From FEN-1219 sp035644475 (GTDB taxonomy: Bacteria; Pseudomonadota; Gammaproteobacteria; Steroidobacterales; Rariloculaceae), in the NCBI GenBank assembly GCA_035644475.1, contig DASQOL010000057.1:6928-70927 (forward strand): a stretch of DNA of 64,000 nucleotides, written 5' to 3'. A program made the position numbers and the translations under genes. Positions 48,943-58,134 of this stretch are shown here, in pieces. Under the pieces are notes generated by a model. It was given only the letters and a program-made list of their open reading frames with translations. It was not told the origin of the DNA and searched no databases. The stretch's first letter is position 1. Each line of letters starts with the position of its first letter.

Positions 48943-50289
48943 TCAAACTTCGGTGAGCTCGCCGAGACTGTCGCCGACTTTGTCCACGGGCGCGCCCGCG
49001 CGCAGCAGCAGAGTGAACAACAGGTTCGCGAGCGGCGTGTGGTCCGGGTAGACCAGGTGCTGGTTGCCCTTGATCTTGCCCGATCCGCGGCCCACCACCA
49101 GCGTCGGCAGCGGGAACTGGTTGTGCGAGTTGCTGTTGCTCATGTTGCTGCCGTACAGGAACACGGCGCTGTCGAGGATCGAGCCGCCGTCGCCGTCCTT
49201 GATCTTCTCGAGTTTCTGCAGGAACTCGGTGAACACCTGCACGTGGTACTTCTGCACCACGACGAGTTTTTCCATCGCCGGCTTGCTCTCGGCGTGATGC
49301 GACAGCGGATGGAACGCGTCGGGCACGCCGACGTGCGCGTACGACTGGTTGCTCACCTCCGCGGCCATCATGTACGACGCGATCCGCGTGAGGTCGGCCT
49401 GAAACGCCGCGACGATCAGGTCGAACATGAGGCGCAAGTGCTGATCGAAGCTCGGCATCGCGACCGGAACTTCAGGCAGCGCAATCTTCGAGAGATCGCG
49501 CTCGCCGAGCAGCGACACGCGCCGCTCGATCTCGCGCACGCTGTCGAGGTAGTCGTCGACGAGCACGCGGTCGTCGGCGCCGAGCGTCTTCTTGAGCGCG
49601 GCGGCCTCGCCGTTCACCATGTCGAGCAGGCTCAGGTAATCGTTCGACACGGCCTTGCGCTGGCTCGCGTCGTTGCCGCGGCCGAACAGCTTCTCGAACG
49701 CGCGGCGCGGATCGAACTCCATCGGCAGCGGCGTGGTCGGCGTGCGGAACGAGATCGTGCGGCCGTAGCTGCAGCCGTAGGTGCCGTCGCACGCGGCGCC
49801 GCCGCCTTCTTCCTCGGTGGCCACCTCGAACGACGGCAGCGGCGTGCTCTGGCCAATGTGCTGCGCGGCCACCTGATCTATCGTGACGCCGCCGAACGGC
49901 GCGTGGCTTTGCCGCGGGTGCACGGCCGACAGCCAAGTGGCGGGCACGATCGCATGCACGGCGGAGCTCTCGCCCGGCTTGTTGCCGAGGCCGCTCACCA
50001 CCGTGAGGTATTTCTTGAGCGGCGCGAGCGGCTCCAGGATCGGCTTGAGATCGAAATCGCGGCCCGCGGCGTCGGGCGTCCAGCGATTCATCTCCGCGCC
50101 GTGGCGCGTGTTGTTCATGATCGCGCCGTGCGGCAGATAGAAGAAGCCCATGCGGGTCTTCGGCGCGGCCGCGGTTTGCGCCAGCGCCGTGGCGGCCGGG
50201 ATCATCGCGTCGAGCAGCGGGAGGCCGATCGCGGCGCCACCCGCTCGCAGCAGCGTTCGTCTCGACAGATGCTTCTTAGTGATGAACAC
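48943..50289 (-). CDS. DUF1552 protein with Tat signal, cassette 1 (448 aa)
   Basis: An N-terminal twin-arginine signal (KKHLSRRTLLRAGGAAIGLPLLDAM) suggests export in folded form, possibly with a cofactor. The rest matches DUF1552: FYLPHGAIMNN, LTVVSGLGNKPGESSAVHA, VEIERRVSLLGERDL-type helix and SNMSNSNSHNQFPLPTLVVG. DUF1552 proteins resemble alkaline-phosphatase-type DUF1501 sulfatase-fold proteins and occur mostly next to DUF1592 (cytochrome-like) genes. The DUF1592 gene is 10 bases upstream, and the ankyrin gene follows after 2 bases. A homologue is at 60.4-61.8 kb. No reaction is established for the family. Confidence 0.88.
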   Translation of the reverse strand: MFITKKHLSRRTLLRAGGAAIGLPLLDAMIPAATALAQTAAAPKTRMGFFYLPHGAIMNNTRHGAEMNRWTPDAAGRDFDLKPILEPLAPLKKYLTVVSGLGNKPGESSAVHAIVPATWLSAVHPRQSHAPFGGVTIDQVAAQHIGQSTPLPSFEVATEEEGGGAACDGTYGCSYGRTISFRTPTTPLPMEFDPRRAFEKLFGRGNDASQRKAVSNDYLSLLDMVNGEAAALKKTLGADDRVLVDDYLDSVREIERRVSLLGERDLSKIALPEVPVAMPSFDQHLRLMFDLIVAAFQADLTRIASYMMAAEVSNQSYAHVGVPDAFHPLSHHAESKPAMEKLVVVQKYHVQVFTEFLQKLEKIKDGDGGSILDSAVFLYGSNMSNSNSHNQFPLPTLVVGRGSGKIKGNQHLVYPDHTPLANLLFTLLLRAGAPVDKVGDSLGELTEV

Positions 50290-50299
50290 GCGAGATTCC

Positions 50300-52729
50300 C
50301 TACTGTTTCGCCGCGGCCACGGTGCCCTCGGGCGCCGGCACCGTTCTCATTCTAAACGCAGCGCTGCCCGCGATGCCCTTCACGAGCGCCGAAAAGCGAT
50401 ACCCGTCGCGTTTCGCGTCGCGCGCCACGGCCCGCACGACCGGCATATCGTAGTACTCGACGCCGCGTCCGAGCGCGTAGGTCATCAGCTTCTCGGTCAC
50501 GACCCGCACGAACCGGTCCGGGTTGCGGAGCAGGGCGGCGCGGAGCTCCGCGGGGCCATTGACCGCGCCGCCGCCCGCGAGCTCGCCGGTGGAGTCGATC
50601 TTGGCGCCGTTTTGGCGCTCCGCCACGCGCCATTCGCCGATCGGGTCGTAGTTCTCGAGCGCCTGGCCGAGCGGGTCGATCACGCCGTGGCACTGGTTGC
50701 ACGAGGGGCTCGTGCGGTGCCGTGCGAGCCGTTCGCGCACGGACAGCGCGACGCCGGGCTCCAGGGCCGGCAGGTTCGTCTCGACGCCGGGCGGCGGCGG
50801 CGACGGCGGCGCGCCCACGATCTGCTCCATGATCCACGCACCGCGCAGCACCGGCGAGGTGCGATCCGGATACGACGACACCAGCAACACGCTGCCTTTG
50901 CCGAAGAGACCATAGCGGTGCTCATCCTCGAGCTGCACGCGGCGGAACTGCGCGCCGCGCACGCTCGGAATGCCGTAGTGCCGCGCGAGCCGCTCGTTGA
51001 CGAACGTGTAGTTCGCGTCGAGGAGCTCGAGCACGCTCGCGTCGCTGCCGCGGAGCACGCTGTCCAGGAACAGCTGCATCTCCGTGCGAAACGCGTTGCG
51101 GAGATCCGCGTCGAACGTGGGGAAGAGCCGCGGGTCCGGGTCGAGTGCGTCCAGGCGCCGCACGCCGAGCCACTGGAACGCGAAGTTGGTGACGAGCGAC
51201 TCCGAGCGCGGGTCCGCGAGCAAGCGCTCGATCTGCGCCTCGTACACCGCCGGTTCGTGCAGCTTGCCTTGCTCCGCGAGCGCGAGCAGCGCCTCGTCGG
51301 GCCCTTCGCTCCAGAGGAAGAACGCGAGCCGCCACGCGAGCTCGAGGTCGGTGACCGCGTAGGTATCGCCGGGCTTCGAGCCTTGCGGCGCGGCGCCGGG
51401 CTCCGCGCGATACAGGAACTTCGTGCTCGCGAGGATCGCCATCAAGCCCTGCTGCACGCCGGTCTCGAAGCCGCCGGCCGCTCGCCCCCGATCGTAGAAC
51501 GCGAGCAGCGGCTCGAGATCGTCGCTGCCCACCGGCCGGCGGAACGCCTGGCGCGCGAGGCTCGCCAAGATCTTCGTCGCGCACGGTCGCTCGTCGCTTT
51601 CGTTCTGCGGGCGGCAGGTGAACACGCGCTGGCGACTCGCGGTGGTGCCGCCGATGCCGCGCGCGCCGTACGGCCCGATGATCACGACGCCGTGCAGCCG
51701 CGGCACGTCGGGCACGCCCTCGCCCTGGATCAGCGGCTGCAAGAGATAGTCGCCCTCGGCGCGGCTGCGCGCGACGAACGCGGCCGCGACCTCGTGCTCG
51801 CCGGCGGTGACATCGAGCCGGATGTTCCTGAAGCGGCTCTTGATCTCCTCGACCGCGGTGATCTGCCGCTGGTCGAGCGCGAGCGAGTCTTCGGGACCGC
51901 CGATCGTGTTCTTGAACTTAGGTGTGCCGTCGATCGTGAGCACGACCGTGTGTTGATATTCCATCCAGCCGTTCGGATAGCCGCGGAGCTCGTCGCCTTG
52001 CTCCGACGACACGTTCAAGTCGAACTGGTATTGGCCGTCGGAAGGGAAGTAGTGCCGCGCGGCGAGGCCGTCGCGCGTGCCGAGCGGCAGGCCGTCGACG
52101 TGCACGGTGTGGTTGCGTACGTCGGAGCGGTATTCGGCGCGCGCGGGGTCGGGGTCAGCGTTGCCGACGGCGCGAATGCTGATGTCGCGCGCGGCGGCAA
52201 GGTACTGGTCGAGATGCGTCGGCGACACTCGCAGCACCTCCGCGACGTTGTCGAAACCGTCGCTCGCGAGGTCGGGAGGCAGGATTGCGCGCGCGTCGAT
52301 CTCCACGCCGAGGAGATCGCGCACGGCCGTCGCGTATTCGGTGCGGTTCAGGCGATGCAGCGCTTCGCGGCCGGGCGCCGGGCCGCGTCTCGCCGCGTTC
52401 TCGTCGAGGGAGGCTTCGAGCGACGCGACCAGCGCGTCGACGACCTGGGGCTCGGGCCGCGGCTCGCCGGGCGGCGGCATGAGCCGGCCGCCTAGCTTGC
52501 GCACCATCTTCTCGAAGACTTCGGGATGCGCCGTCACGTCGCCGGCCTTCACGTGCTCGAAGGAGTGCCCGCCCGCGAGCTGCGCGTCGTTGTGGCAGTC
52601 CGTGCAGTAGCGTTGGACCACGCCGAGATTAGCTGCGAGCTCCTGCTCCGGCGAGCGCGCGCAGCCGGCGGCCGCGAGCATCGCGGCCGCTGCCAACAAG
52701 CTCGAACGTGCGGGACCCGAGTGTTTCAC
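50300..52729 (-). CDS. DUF1592/DUF1588 cytochrome-like lipoprotein, cassette 1 (809 aa)
   Basis: GTG start at 52727-52729. Lipoprotein signal with lipobox AAGC at residues 20-23. Domain order is the planctomycete-type set: cytochrome c-like motif CTDCH at 42-46 (heme c), DUF1587 (LHRLNRTEYATAVRDLLGVEIDA), DUF1595, DUF1592 (TDLELAWRLAFFLWSEGPDEALL), DUF1588 with a second CNQCH motif near 676 (SPSCNQCHGVIDPLGQALENYDPIGEW) and DUF1585 at the C-terminus. Two haems per molecule are therefore plausible. It overlaps the upstream hypothetical gene by GTGA and precedes DUF1552 by 10 bases. The pair is suspected to act on polysaccharides or to transfer electrons; the function is unproven. Confidence 0.9.
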   Translation of the reverse strand: MKHSGPARSSLLAAAAMLAAAGCARSPEQELAANLGVVQRYCTDCHNDAQLAGGHSFEHVKAGDVTAHPEVFEKMVRKLGGRLMPPPGEPRPEPQVVDALVASLEASLDENAARRGPAPGREALHRLNRTEYATAVRDLLGVEIDARAILPPDLASDGFDNVAEVLRVSPTHLDQYLAAARDISIRAVGNADPDPARAEYRSDVRNHTVHVDGLPLGTRDGLAARHYFPSDGQYQFDLNVSSEQGDELRGYPNGWMEYQHTVVLTIDGTPKFKNTIGGPEDSLALDQRQITAVEEIKSRFRNIRLDVTAGEHEVAAAFVARSRAEGDYLLQPLIQGEGVPDVPRLHGVVIIGPYGARGIGGTTASRQRVFTCRPQNESDERPCATKILASLARQAFRRPVGSDDLEPLLAFYDRGRAAGGFETGVQQGLMAILASTKFLYRAEPGAAPQGSKPGDTYAVTDLELAWRLAFFLWSEGPDEALLALAEQGKLHEPAVYEAQIERLLADPRSESLVTNFAFQWLGVRRLDALDPDPRLFPTFDADLRNAFRTEMQLFLDSVLRGSDASVLELLDANYTFVNERLARHYGIPSVRGAQFRRVQLEDEHRYGLFGKGSVLLVSSYPDRTSPVLRGAWIMEQIVGAPPSPPPPGVETNLPALEPGVALSVRERLARHRTSPSCNQCHGVIDPLGQALENYDPIGEWRVAERQNGAKIDSTGELAGGGAVNGPAELRAALLRNPDRFVRVVTEKLMTYALGRGVEYYDMPVVRAVARDAKRDGYRFSALVKGIAGSAAFRMRTVPAPEGTVAAAKQ

Positions 52730-53391
52730 GGAGGTTCCCCTCGAATGGGCTTGTCGGTCTCCTTCGGTAGGGCTTGGAGAAATGCCTGATAGCGGGCCCC
52801 CGCTTCTTTCTCGGCGGGAGATAGATCAGGGTCTCCCGGCGTTACGTCGATTCGTATCGGGATGACGGTGTCACGGCGTATCTCGTAAATCACCGAGTAC
52901 TTCGGCGTGTACTTCAAGTGCGTGAGCACGTACTTGCCGCCGAAGGGCACGTCGAAGACTGCATCCACGGAGACGAACGCTTGCTCCGCATTTCCCGATG
53001 GATCCATGTCCCACGCGGATCTTGAAATGGTGACGGTCATTGGTGGTACACCGAAGCGGGCGAGCTCGGCGCCCGCGCGGTCGTCGCGATAGCCCCCCTT
53101 CCAAAAGACGAGATCCCTTCCGGCGCGCTCCGGGGTCCCCGGTAGTGGGGACAGCCTGATGGGTTCCATATCGCCGAAGGGAGTGACGGTGATCTCATTG
53201 GCGTCGAGCAGGAGCGCGTCGTTCGCTCTGACGATCCGGTGGCGCGATGCGAAGTACGTTTCTTCTTTGAGGGATGTCGCGTTGTATTCCTCCAAGCGCA
53301 GCGCCACAGTTGGGTCCACCGGGCTCAGTAGCTCCCGGGTCTGCTGCGCCTCCGGCGACGGCGCGGCTACGAGAAGCGAGGCGACAACCAT
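52726..53391 (-). CDS. Exported hypothetical protein of cassette 1 operon (221 aa)
   Basis: The ATG at 53389-53391 gives MVVASLLVAAPSPEAQQ, a short signal peptide, while the longer ORF (to 53514) overlaps the upstream gene. The mature part is a beta-rich protein: VALRLEEYNATSLKEETYFASRHRIVRANDALLLDANEITVTPFGDMEPIRLSPLPG, then MTVTISRSAWDMDPSGNAEQAFVSVDAVFDVPFGGKYVLTHLKYTPKYSVIYEIR. No family recognised. Its TGA overlaps the GTG of the DUF1592 gene (GTGA at 52726-52729), so it is translationally coupled to the cytochrome-like protein. There is no counterpart in the second cassette. Confidence 0.7.
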   Translation of the reverse strand: MVVASLLVAAPSPEAQQTRELLSPVDPTVALRLEEYNATSLKEETYFASRHRIVRANDALLLDANEITVTPFGDMEPIRLSPLPGTPERAGRDLVFWKGGYRDDRAGAELARFGVPPMTVTISRSAWDMDPSGNAEQAFVSVDAVFDVPFGGKYVLTHLKYTPKYSVIYEIRRDTVIPIRIDVTPGDPDLSPAEKEAGARYQAFLQALPKETDKPIRGEPP

Positions 53392-53470
53392 CGTCGCGGT
53401 CTTCGCGCCGGCTCTCTCGATCCGTAAAGCCGTGCAACGCCGGCGGGCGACCCCGCGCGCGCCGCGCCGG

Positions 53471-54433
53471 TCAGAGGCTATTCGTGAGCCGGCCGGCCCA
53501 CCACAAGCCTTCATAGGTATTCCTTATAAACAGCGCGCCGTCGGCGCCGTAGCGCGCATCGAAGTCCTTGGTGACGCCGCTCGCGACCATCTCCGCGACG
53601 CTCAGACCTTTGCGCATGAGCCCTTCGACGCGCTCGCGCATGGTGCGCAGCATCTCGTGCTGCGCGGCGAGCTCCGCGCGCGTCTGCGCGGGACCGCCGT
53701 GGCCGACGATCAGCGTGTCGTCGCTCGCGAGCTCGAGCAGCTTCTTGTTTGCATCGATGAGGCCGCCGATCCAGCCGCCGGTCGCGTAATCGATGATCGG
53801 ATACGACCCGCCGCCCGCGGCTCCGCCCACCGCGATCACGTTGCGCTCGCGGAAGCGCACGTAGATGTCGCCATCCGTATGCGCCTCGCGCAGGTGGCCA
53901 TATTCGATGCGCTCGCCGTCGACTTCGAGCACGAGCGGCTGCGGGTCCGACGAGTAGAAGGTGGCGTTCGGCAGCGCCTCGGGTGCACGGGGCGTGTAGG
54001 TCTTGTCCTGCCAGTCCACGTAGTACTCGGTGCTCATCCAGAGCCGCGTGCTCTCGTGGGCGACGATGCGCGTGCCGCGCTTGCCGAATGCGTCGTTCGC
54101 TCCCGTGTGGTCGGGGTGCCAGTGCGTGTTGAAGAGTGCCGCGAGCGGCGCGCCGGCCGACTGCTCCTCGACGAGCTGCGCGAGCGCGGCGGAGGTCTCG
54201 GCCGGCCCGCTGTCGACGAGCACCGCGCCGCTCGCGGTACGCAGCAGCAGCATGTTGGCCCGCTCGGCGCGGATTTGGATCAGCCCGTCGCGCAGCCTGG
54301 TGGTCCGAAGCGGGGCGGGGCGTTGCGCCGCTGCGCGGCGGAACGGCCCCAGCACGGCGGAGGAGGCCGATAGCCCGGCCGCGCCGAGCGCCAGGCGCAG
54401 GAAATCGCGGCGGTTTCGTGGTCGTGGCTGCAT
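53471..54433 (-). CDS. Tat-exported metallo-beta-lactamase-fold hydrolase (320 aa)
   Basis: A twin-arginine signal (RNRRDFLRLALGAAGLSASSAVLGP) targets it to the periplasm. The MBL zinc motif HWHPDH at 104-109 (FNTHWHPDHTGANDAFG) is preceded by the DSG strand (VLVDSGPAETSAAL) and followed by HTDGDIYVRF and HGGP segments, all standard metal-site elements. Length and plan fit quinoprotein-relay or MBL hydrolases; the substrate is unclear. It is the first gene of the minus-strand cassette 1 operon, 79 bases upstream of the next start. It is unique to this cassette. Confidence 0.87.
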   Translation of the reverse strand: MQPRPRNRRDFLRLALGAAGLSASSAVLGPFRRAAAQRPAPLRTTRLRDGLIQIRAERANMLLLRTASGAVLVDSGPAETSAALAQLVEEQSAGAPLAALFNTHWHPDHTGANDAFGKRGTRIVAHESTRLWMSTEYYVDWQDKTYTPRAPEALPNATFYSSDPQPLVLEVDGERIEYGHLREAHTDGDIYVRFRERNVIAVGGAAGGGSYPIIDYATGGWIGGLIDANKKLLELASDDTLIVGHGGPAQTRAELAAQHEMLRTMRERVEGLMRKGLSVAEMVASGVTKDFDARYGADGALFIRNTYEGLWWAGRLTNSL

Positions 54434-54662
54434 TCGACGGAGGAGCGTAGGCCGGGCGGCGGGCTTAGTCCAGGCGGTGGGACAGGGGGTTGGCGCGGCG
54501 CTGCTTCGTGTCGGTCATCGGAAACTCGTGCCCGGCGTCAGGGTCGCGGTCGGCGTGCTCTCGAATCGAGCAGGGCCAGGGCTCAACGCCGAGAGAATGT
54601 TTCCGTCGCTGTGTGGGACACCGCACAAACGAAGGGAGCAAACCAGCGCTAGCCTTTTTCCT

Positions 54663-54872
54663 ATGGACCGCAAGATAGAGCGAGAGCGGCGCCAGCTCCG
54701 TATGGAACTGGCGCAGGCGTGCACCAACTACGAGAGGGCCGTCGCGGCCGTGCGAACCAATCGGACAACAGCCGCCGCGCTCGCACAGGACGAGGCACGC
54801 GACAAGCTCAACACGCTGAATCGCCGGATGTCCGACCTAGACTACCAGCTAGAGGCCCTGCCGATCGGCTAG
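54663..54872 (+). CDS. Short coiled-coil protein of unknown function (69 aa)
   Basis: ATG at 54663 opens MDRKIERERRQLRMELAQACTNYERAVAAVRTNRTTAAALAQDEARDKLNTLNRRMSDLDYQLEALPIG, presented here only through its features: highly charged, predicted all-helical with heptad-like leucine/isoleucine spacing and one cysteine. A larger in-frame ORF starts upstream at 54030 but has no coding signs. It lies between the divergent cassettes. No family recognised; a coiled-coil adaptor or regulator is possible. Confidence 0.45.
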   Translation: MDRKIERERRQLRMELAQACTNYERAVAAVRTNRTTAAALAQDEARDKLNTLNRRMSDLDYQLEALPIG

Positions 54873-55053
54873 AAAAGAAGTCTCATTCACCCGCCAAATT
54901 CGGCCGCCCCGATTTCGATCGCGGCGCCCGCGACGGCGCCCGCCACAGCCGCGCATCCGCACACGCGCCGTTTGGGCAAGGGTCTGCGCTACCATATCCG
55001 CCGGCCGACCAGCCCATCACGAGCTGCGGGCCGCGTCTCGAGGGGGGACCACC

Positions 55054-55944
55054 ATGAAGAGCATTCACACAAGCACCATTGCGTCGCTCTGGCTCGTGCT
55101 GCTGTCGAGCACCGTTGCGGCGCCGCCGGCGCTCGCGGCCTGCGATCGCGAATGCCTGCGGGGCACGACCACAGCGTTCCTCTACGCCCTGATGAAGCAC
55201 GACACGAGCAAGCTGCCGCTCGCCGCCAACGTGCGTGTCACCGAGGACGCCGTCGAGAAGCCGCTCGACAAAGTGCGTCTCGTCAGAACCGTCACGCGCC
55301 TGCGGGGCTACCGCCAGGACTTCCTCGACGAGCGCGCGGGCATGGCGGGTGCGGACGTGCTCGTGGAAGAGGTTGGTGCGCCGGTGTTGCTGGTCGTGCG
55401 CATGAAGGTCGTCAACGACAAGATCGCCGAGATCGAGACCGTGGCCACGCGCAGCAGCGCGGAGGGGCTCATCTTCAACATCGACGGCCTCTCCGCGCCC
55501 AGCGAGGGAATGAACTACGTGCCGCGGCCGGAGCAGCTGTCCTCGCGCGCGGACGCGATCAAGGCGGCCATGCACTATCCGGAAGGCCTCAACGGTGCGA
55601 AGACCTTCGCCGATGTGAACGCGCCGTTTGCGCCGGACGCCTATCGCCACGAGAACGGGCAGATCATGGCCGGACCGGACTGCAAGTTCGCCCCGGGGTG
55701 CGAGAACATCTCCACGCAGTCGCTCGACATCTTCAACCGCCTCGGCAAGGTGCAGACACGCGTGATCGGCGTCGACGAGCGCTTGGGGATCGTCTGGCTG
55801 CGCATGGCGTGGGGCGTGAGCGAGAGCGGCGGCGATCAGCTCACGGTGTGGGAGTCGTTCAAGGTCTACGACGGCAAGATCCACGCGGTCGAGGCGTTCA
55901 TGAAGGTCCTGCCGATCGAGCTGCGCAACGGCGGGTGGGAGTAA
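55054..55944 (+). CDS. Exported SnoaL/DUF8021-like protein (296 aa)
   Basis: Signal peptide MKSIHTSTIASLWLVLLSSTVAAPPALAA. The mature protein starts CDRECLRGTTTAFLYALMKHDTSKLPLAANVRVTED, the pattern of proteins with an NTF2/SnoaL-like fold (DUF8021), with a second similar half near 180-290 that ends FKVYDGKIHAVEAFMKVLPIE. Cysteines (C30, C34, C211, C217) may form disulfides. Proteins of this kind are annotated as unknown, and a ligand-binding pocket is likely. It is monocistronic, between the two cassettes. The last codons precede the truncated toxin remnant by 50 bases. Confidence 0.72.
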   Translation: MKSIHTSTIASLWLVLLSSTVAAPPALAACDRECLRGTTTAFLYALMKHDTSKLPLAANVRVTEDAVEKPLDKVRLVRTVTRLRGYRQDFLDERAGMAGADVLVEEVGAPVLLVVRMKVVNDKIAEIETVATRSSAEGLIFNIDGLSAPSEGMNYVPRPEQLSSRADAIKAAMHYPEGLNGAKTFADVNAPFAPDAYRHENGQIMAGPDCKFAPGCENISTQSLDIFNRLGKVQTRVIGVDERLGIVWLRMAWGVSESGGDQLTVWESFKVYDGKIHAVEAFMKVLPIELRNGGWE

Positions 55945-55993
55945 CGGTCGGCGCGACCTCGTCGCTCAACCGGAACTTCCTTAAGCCTCCCCT

Positions 55994-56083
55994 TTTCAGA
56001 AGAAGACGCAGAAGACCGGTCGGCGCGATCTGCAGCTGGCTACACAACGTTTTAGCGCTATACCGCGAAGAGGCGAGCGATGA
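55994..56083 (+). pseudogene. C-terminal remnant of a HigB/Gp49-type toxin
   Basis: An open frame codes FQKKTQKTGRRDLQLATQRF and then SAIPRRGER before TGA at 56081-56083. The FQKKTQKT segment is the well-known conserved end of phage Gp49-like HigB toxins. Nothing in the preceding sequence resembles the N-terminal part of the family. The stop overlaps the antitoxin start (ATGA), preserving the usual toxin-antitoxin organisation. Confidence 0.78.
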
Positions 56084-56388
56084 AGAAGCGAGTGAAATCC
56101 CCGCACGGACCACGGAGCGTGACGCCCGCAGGACGCAGCGTTTTCCGCGAGCTGTTTTCGGAAGCCGCGGCCGAGGAGTTGGAAATCCGTGCGGAATTGC
56201 TGCGCGGACTCAACCGTTGGCTTTCCGGCAAAGACCTGACCCAGGTTGAGGCAGCCAAGGAGCTGGGGGTCACTCAGGCTCGAATTTCCGATATCAAGAG
56301 AGGCAAGATCAACCAGTTCAGCATGGACCTGCTGGTGCGCTTGGCGGCAAGGGCTGGCCTGCATCCGAGGTTGAAACTGGTGGCCTGA
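56080..56388 (+). CDS. XRE/HigA-type antitoxin (102 aa)
   Basis: Helix-turn-helix antitoxin that would bind its own operator and a HigB-type toxin. The HTH lies at about 51-100 (DLTQVEAAKELGVTQARISDIKRGKINQFSMDLLVRLAARAG). The N-terminal half (SVFRELFSEAAAEELEIRAELLRGLNRWL) is helical and suits toxin binding. It starts within ATGA of the upstream toxin remnant. With that toxin truncated, the antitoxin is apparently orphaned. The region is lower in GC than the flanks, suggesting acquisition. Confidence 0.85.
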   Translation: MKKRVKSPHGPRSVTPAGRSVFRELFSEAAAEELEIRAELLRGLNRWLSGKDLTQVEAAKELGVTQARISDIKRGKINQFSMDLLVRLAARAGLHPRLKLVA

Positions 56389-56552
56389 GTTGGCCGAGCA
56401 CTTTCCTGTGTTTCGCGATCGACACCAGACGCTTTTCCCCCGGCTCCGTCGCCGGGTGTAAGCTCGGCACCCCGGCCCGTCGTAACGGCTAAGCGGCGCG
56501 GGGAACTGCTCGGGGGAGCCGAGCACAGAACTCGGAGGCCGTCGAGCTCGTC

Positions 56553-58121
56553 ATGGCCTTAAGAACACTCGCCCTTGGACGATTTGGAATGGCGTGGCTC
56601 GCCGCCGCGTGCCTGCCGGCCGTCGCCGTCGCGGCGGAAGGTGGCGGCACCGCGCTCTTCGACGCGGCGAAACGCGGCGACCGCATCGCGGTGAGCAAGC
56701 TCCTCGACCAAGGCGCCGACGTCCACGCCCGCGCGGTCGACGACACCACCGCGCTGCACTGGGCCGTGCGCGCCGACAGCGTCGACACTGCCACGCTGCT
56801 GCTCGAGTCCGGCGCCGACGCGCGCGCAGCCGACCGCTACGGCGTCACCCCGCTCTACCTCGCGGCCGAGAACGGCGACGCGGCCATGATCGCGAAGCTG
56901 CTCGACGCGGGCGCCGACGCGAACGCCGTGGCGCCGATCGGCGAAACCGCGCTCATGACGGCCACGCGCACCGGCATCCCGGCCGCGCTCACGCTGCTGC
57001 TCGACCGGGGCGCCGCCGTCGACGCGCGCGATCCCGAGTTCCAACAGACCGCGCTGATGCTCGCGGTCCGCGAGAGCCATCCCGACGCGGTGCAGTTGCT
57101 GCTCGCGCGCGGAGCAGAGCCGAACGCGCGCACCCGCGTCGGACCGGACCCGAAGTTCGTTCCGCCGTGCAAAGGCACGGGCTGCGGCTCCGAAGGCGTC
57201 GGCATCAACCGCGGCGGCCTGCCAAACCGCGGCCGGCGCGGGTCCGCGGCCGGCGGCATGACGCCGCTGCTCTACGCCGCGCGCGACGGCCGCGTCGCGG
57301 AGGCCAAGCTGCTCGTGGCCGCGGGAGCCGACGTCGAGCTCGGCGACGCGAACGGCATCCGGCCGCTGTTGATGGCGCTGCTCAACAACCAACTGCCGAT
57401 CGCGCGCCTCTTGATCGAGCATGGCGCCGACGTCAACGCCGACGACTTCTGGGGCCGTGCGCCTCTGTTCGCGGCCGTCGACTACCGCAACCTCGACATG
57501 AACAACCGCGACGAGGACAGCCCCACCAACAACTACGTCGACCGCGCGCCGATCCTGGACATGCTCGCGCTCTTGCTCGAGCACGGCGCGAACGTCGACG
57601 CTCGAACGCGCGAAGTGCCGCCAAGCCGCCGCTGGCTGTATTCGCTCGGCGACGTGTCGTGGGTCGACTTCACGGGGCAAACCCCGTTCCTGCGCGCGGC
57701 GCTGGCGGGCGACACGGCCGCGATGCGCCTGCTGCTCGAGCACGGCGCCGATCCGAACCTCGCGACGCAGGCCGGCACCACGCCGCTGATGGCCGCGGCC
57801 GGCGTGAATTGGGTGGTGGCGCAAACCTACACGGAGTCGAAGCAATCGCTGCTGGACGCGATCGACATCTGCTTCGAGCACGGCGCCGACGTCAACGCCA
57901 CGAACTCGATGCGTTTGACGGCGCTGCTCGGCGCAGCGAATCGCGGCTCGAACGAGATCATTCGCAAGCTCGCGGAGCGCGGCGCGCGCCTCGACGTTGT
58001 CGACCAGGAAGGCCGCGGCGCAGTGCGCTGGGCCGAGGGCGTATTCCTCGCGGCGGTGGGCGCGGAGCGCAAGCCCGCCACGATCGCGCTGCTGCAAGAG
58101 CTCATGGGACAGCAACCCTGA
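56553..58121 (+). CDS. Exported ankyrin-repeat protein of cassette 2 (522 aa)
   Basis: Signal peptide ending near AVAVAAEGG. It has about 11 ankyrin repeats from residue 30: GGTALFDAAKRGDRIAVSKLLDQGADVHARAVDDTTALHWAVRADSVDTATLLLESGADA and so on; a glycine/cysteine-rich insert (PPCKGTGCGSEGVGINRGG) is near 206-224. Length (522) and plan match the cassette 1 protein, and the ankyrin-ladder sequences are clearly related. It is followed by DUF1592 (13-base gap) and DUF1552 genes on the same strand, the reverse order from cassette 1. The protein could present a binding surface for the cytochrome-like or DUF1552 proteins. Confidence 0.9.
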   Translation: MALRTLALGRFGMAWLAAACLPAVAVAAEGGGTALFDAAKRGDRIAVSKLLDQGADVHARAVDDTTALHWAVRADSVDTATLLLESGADARAADRYGVTPLYLAAENGDAAMIAKLLDAGADANAVAPIGETALMTATRTGIPAALTLLLDRGAAVDARDPEFQQTALMLAVRESHPDAVQLLLARGAEPNARTRVGPDPKFVPPCKGTGCGSEGVGINRGGLPNRGRRGSAAGGMTPLLYAARDGRVAEAKLLVAAGADVELGDANGIRPLLMALLNNQLPIARLLIEHGADVNADDFWGRAPLFAAVDYRNLDMNNRDEDSPTNNYVDRAPILDMLALLLEHGANVDARTREVPPSRRWLYSLGDVSWVDFTGQTPFLRAALAGDTAAMRLLLEHGADPNLATQAGTTPLMAAAGVNWVVAQTYTESKQSLLDAIDICFEHGADVNATNSMRLTALLGAANRGSNEIIRKLAERGARLDVVDQEGRGAVRWAEGVFLAAVGAERKPATIALLQELMGQQP

Positions 58122-58134
58122 GCGCCGCGACGCG

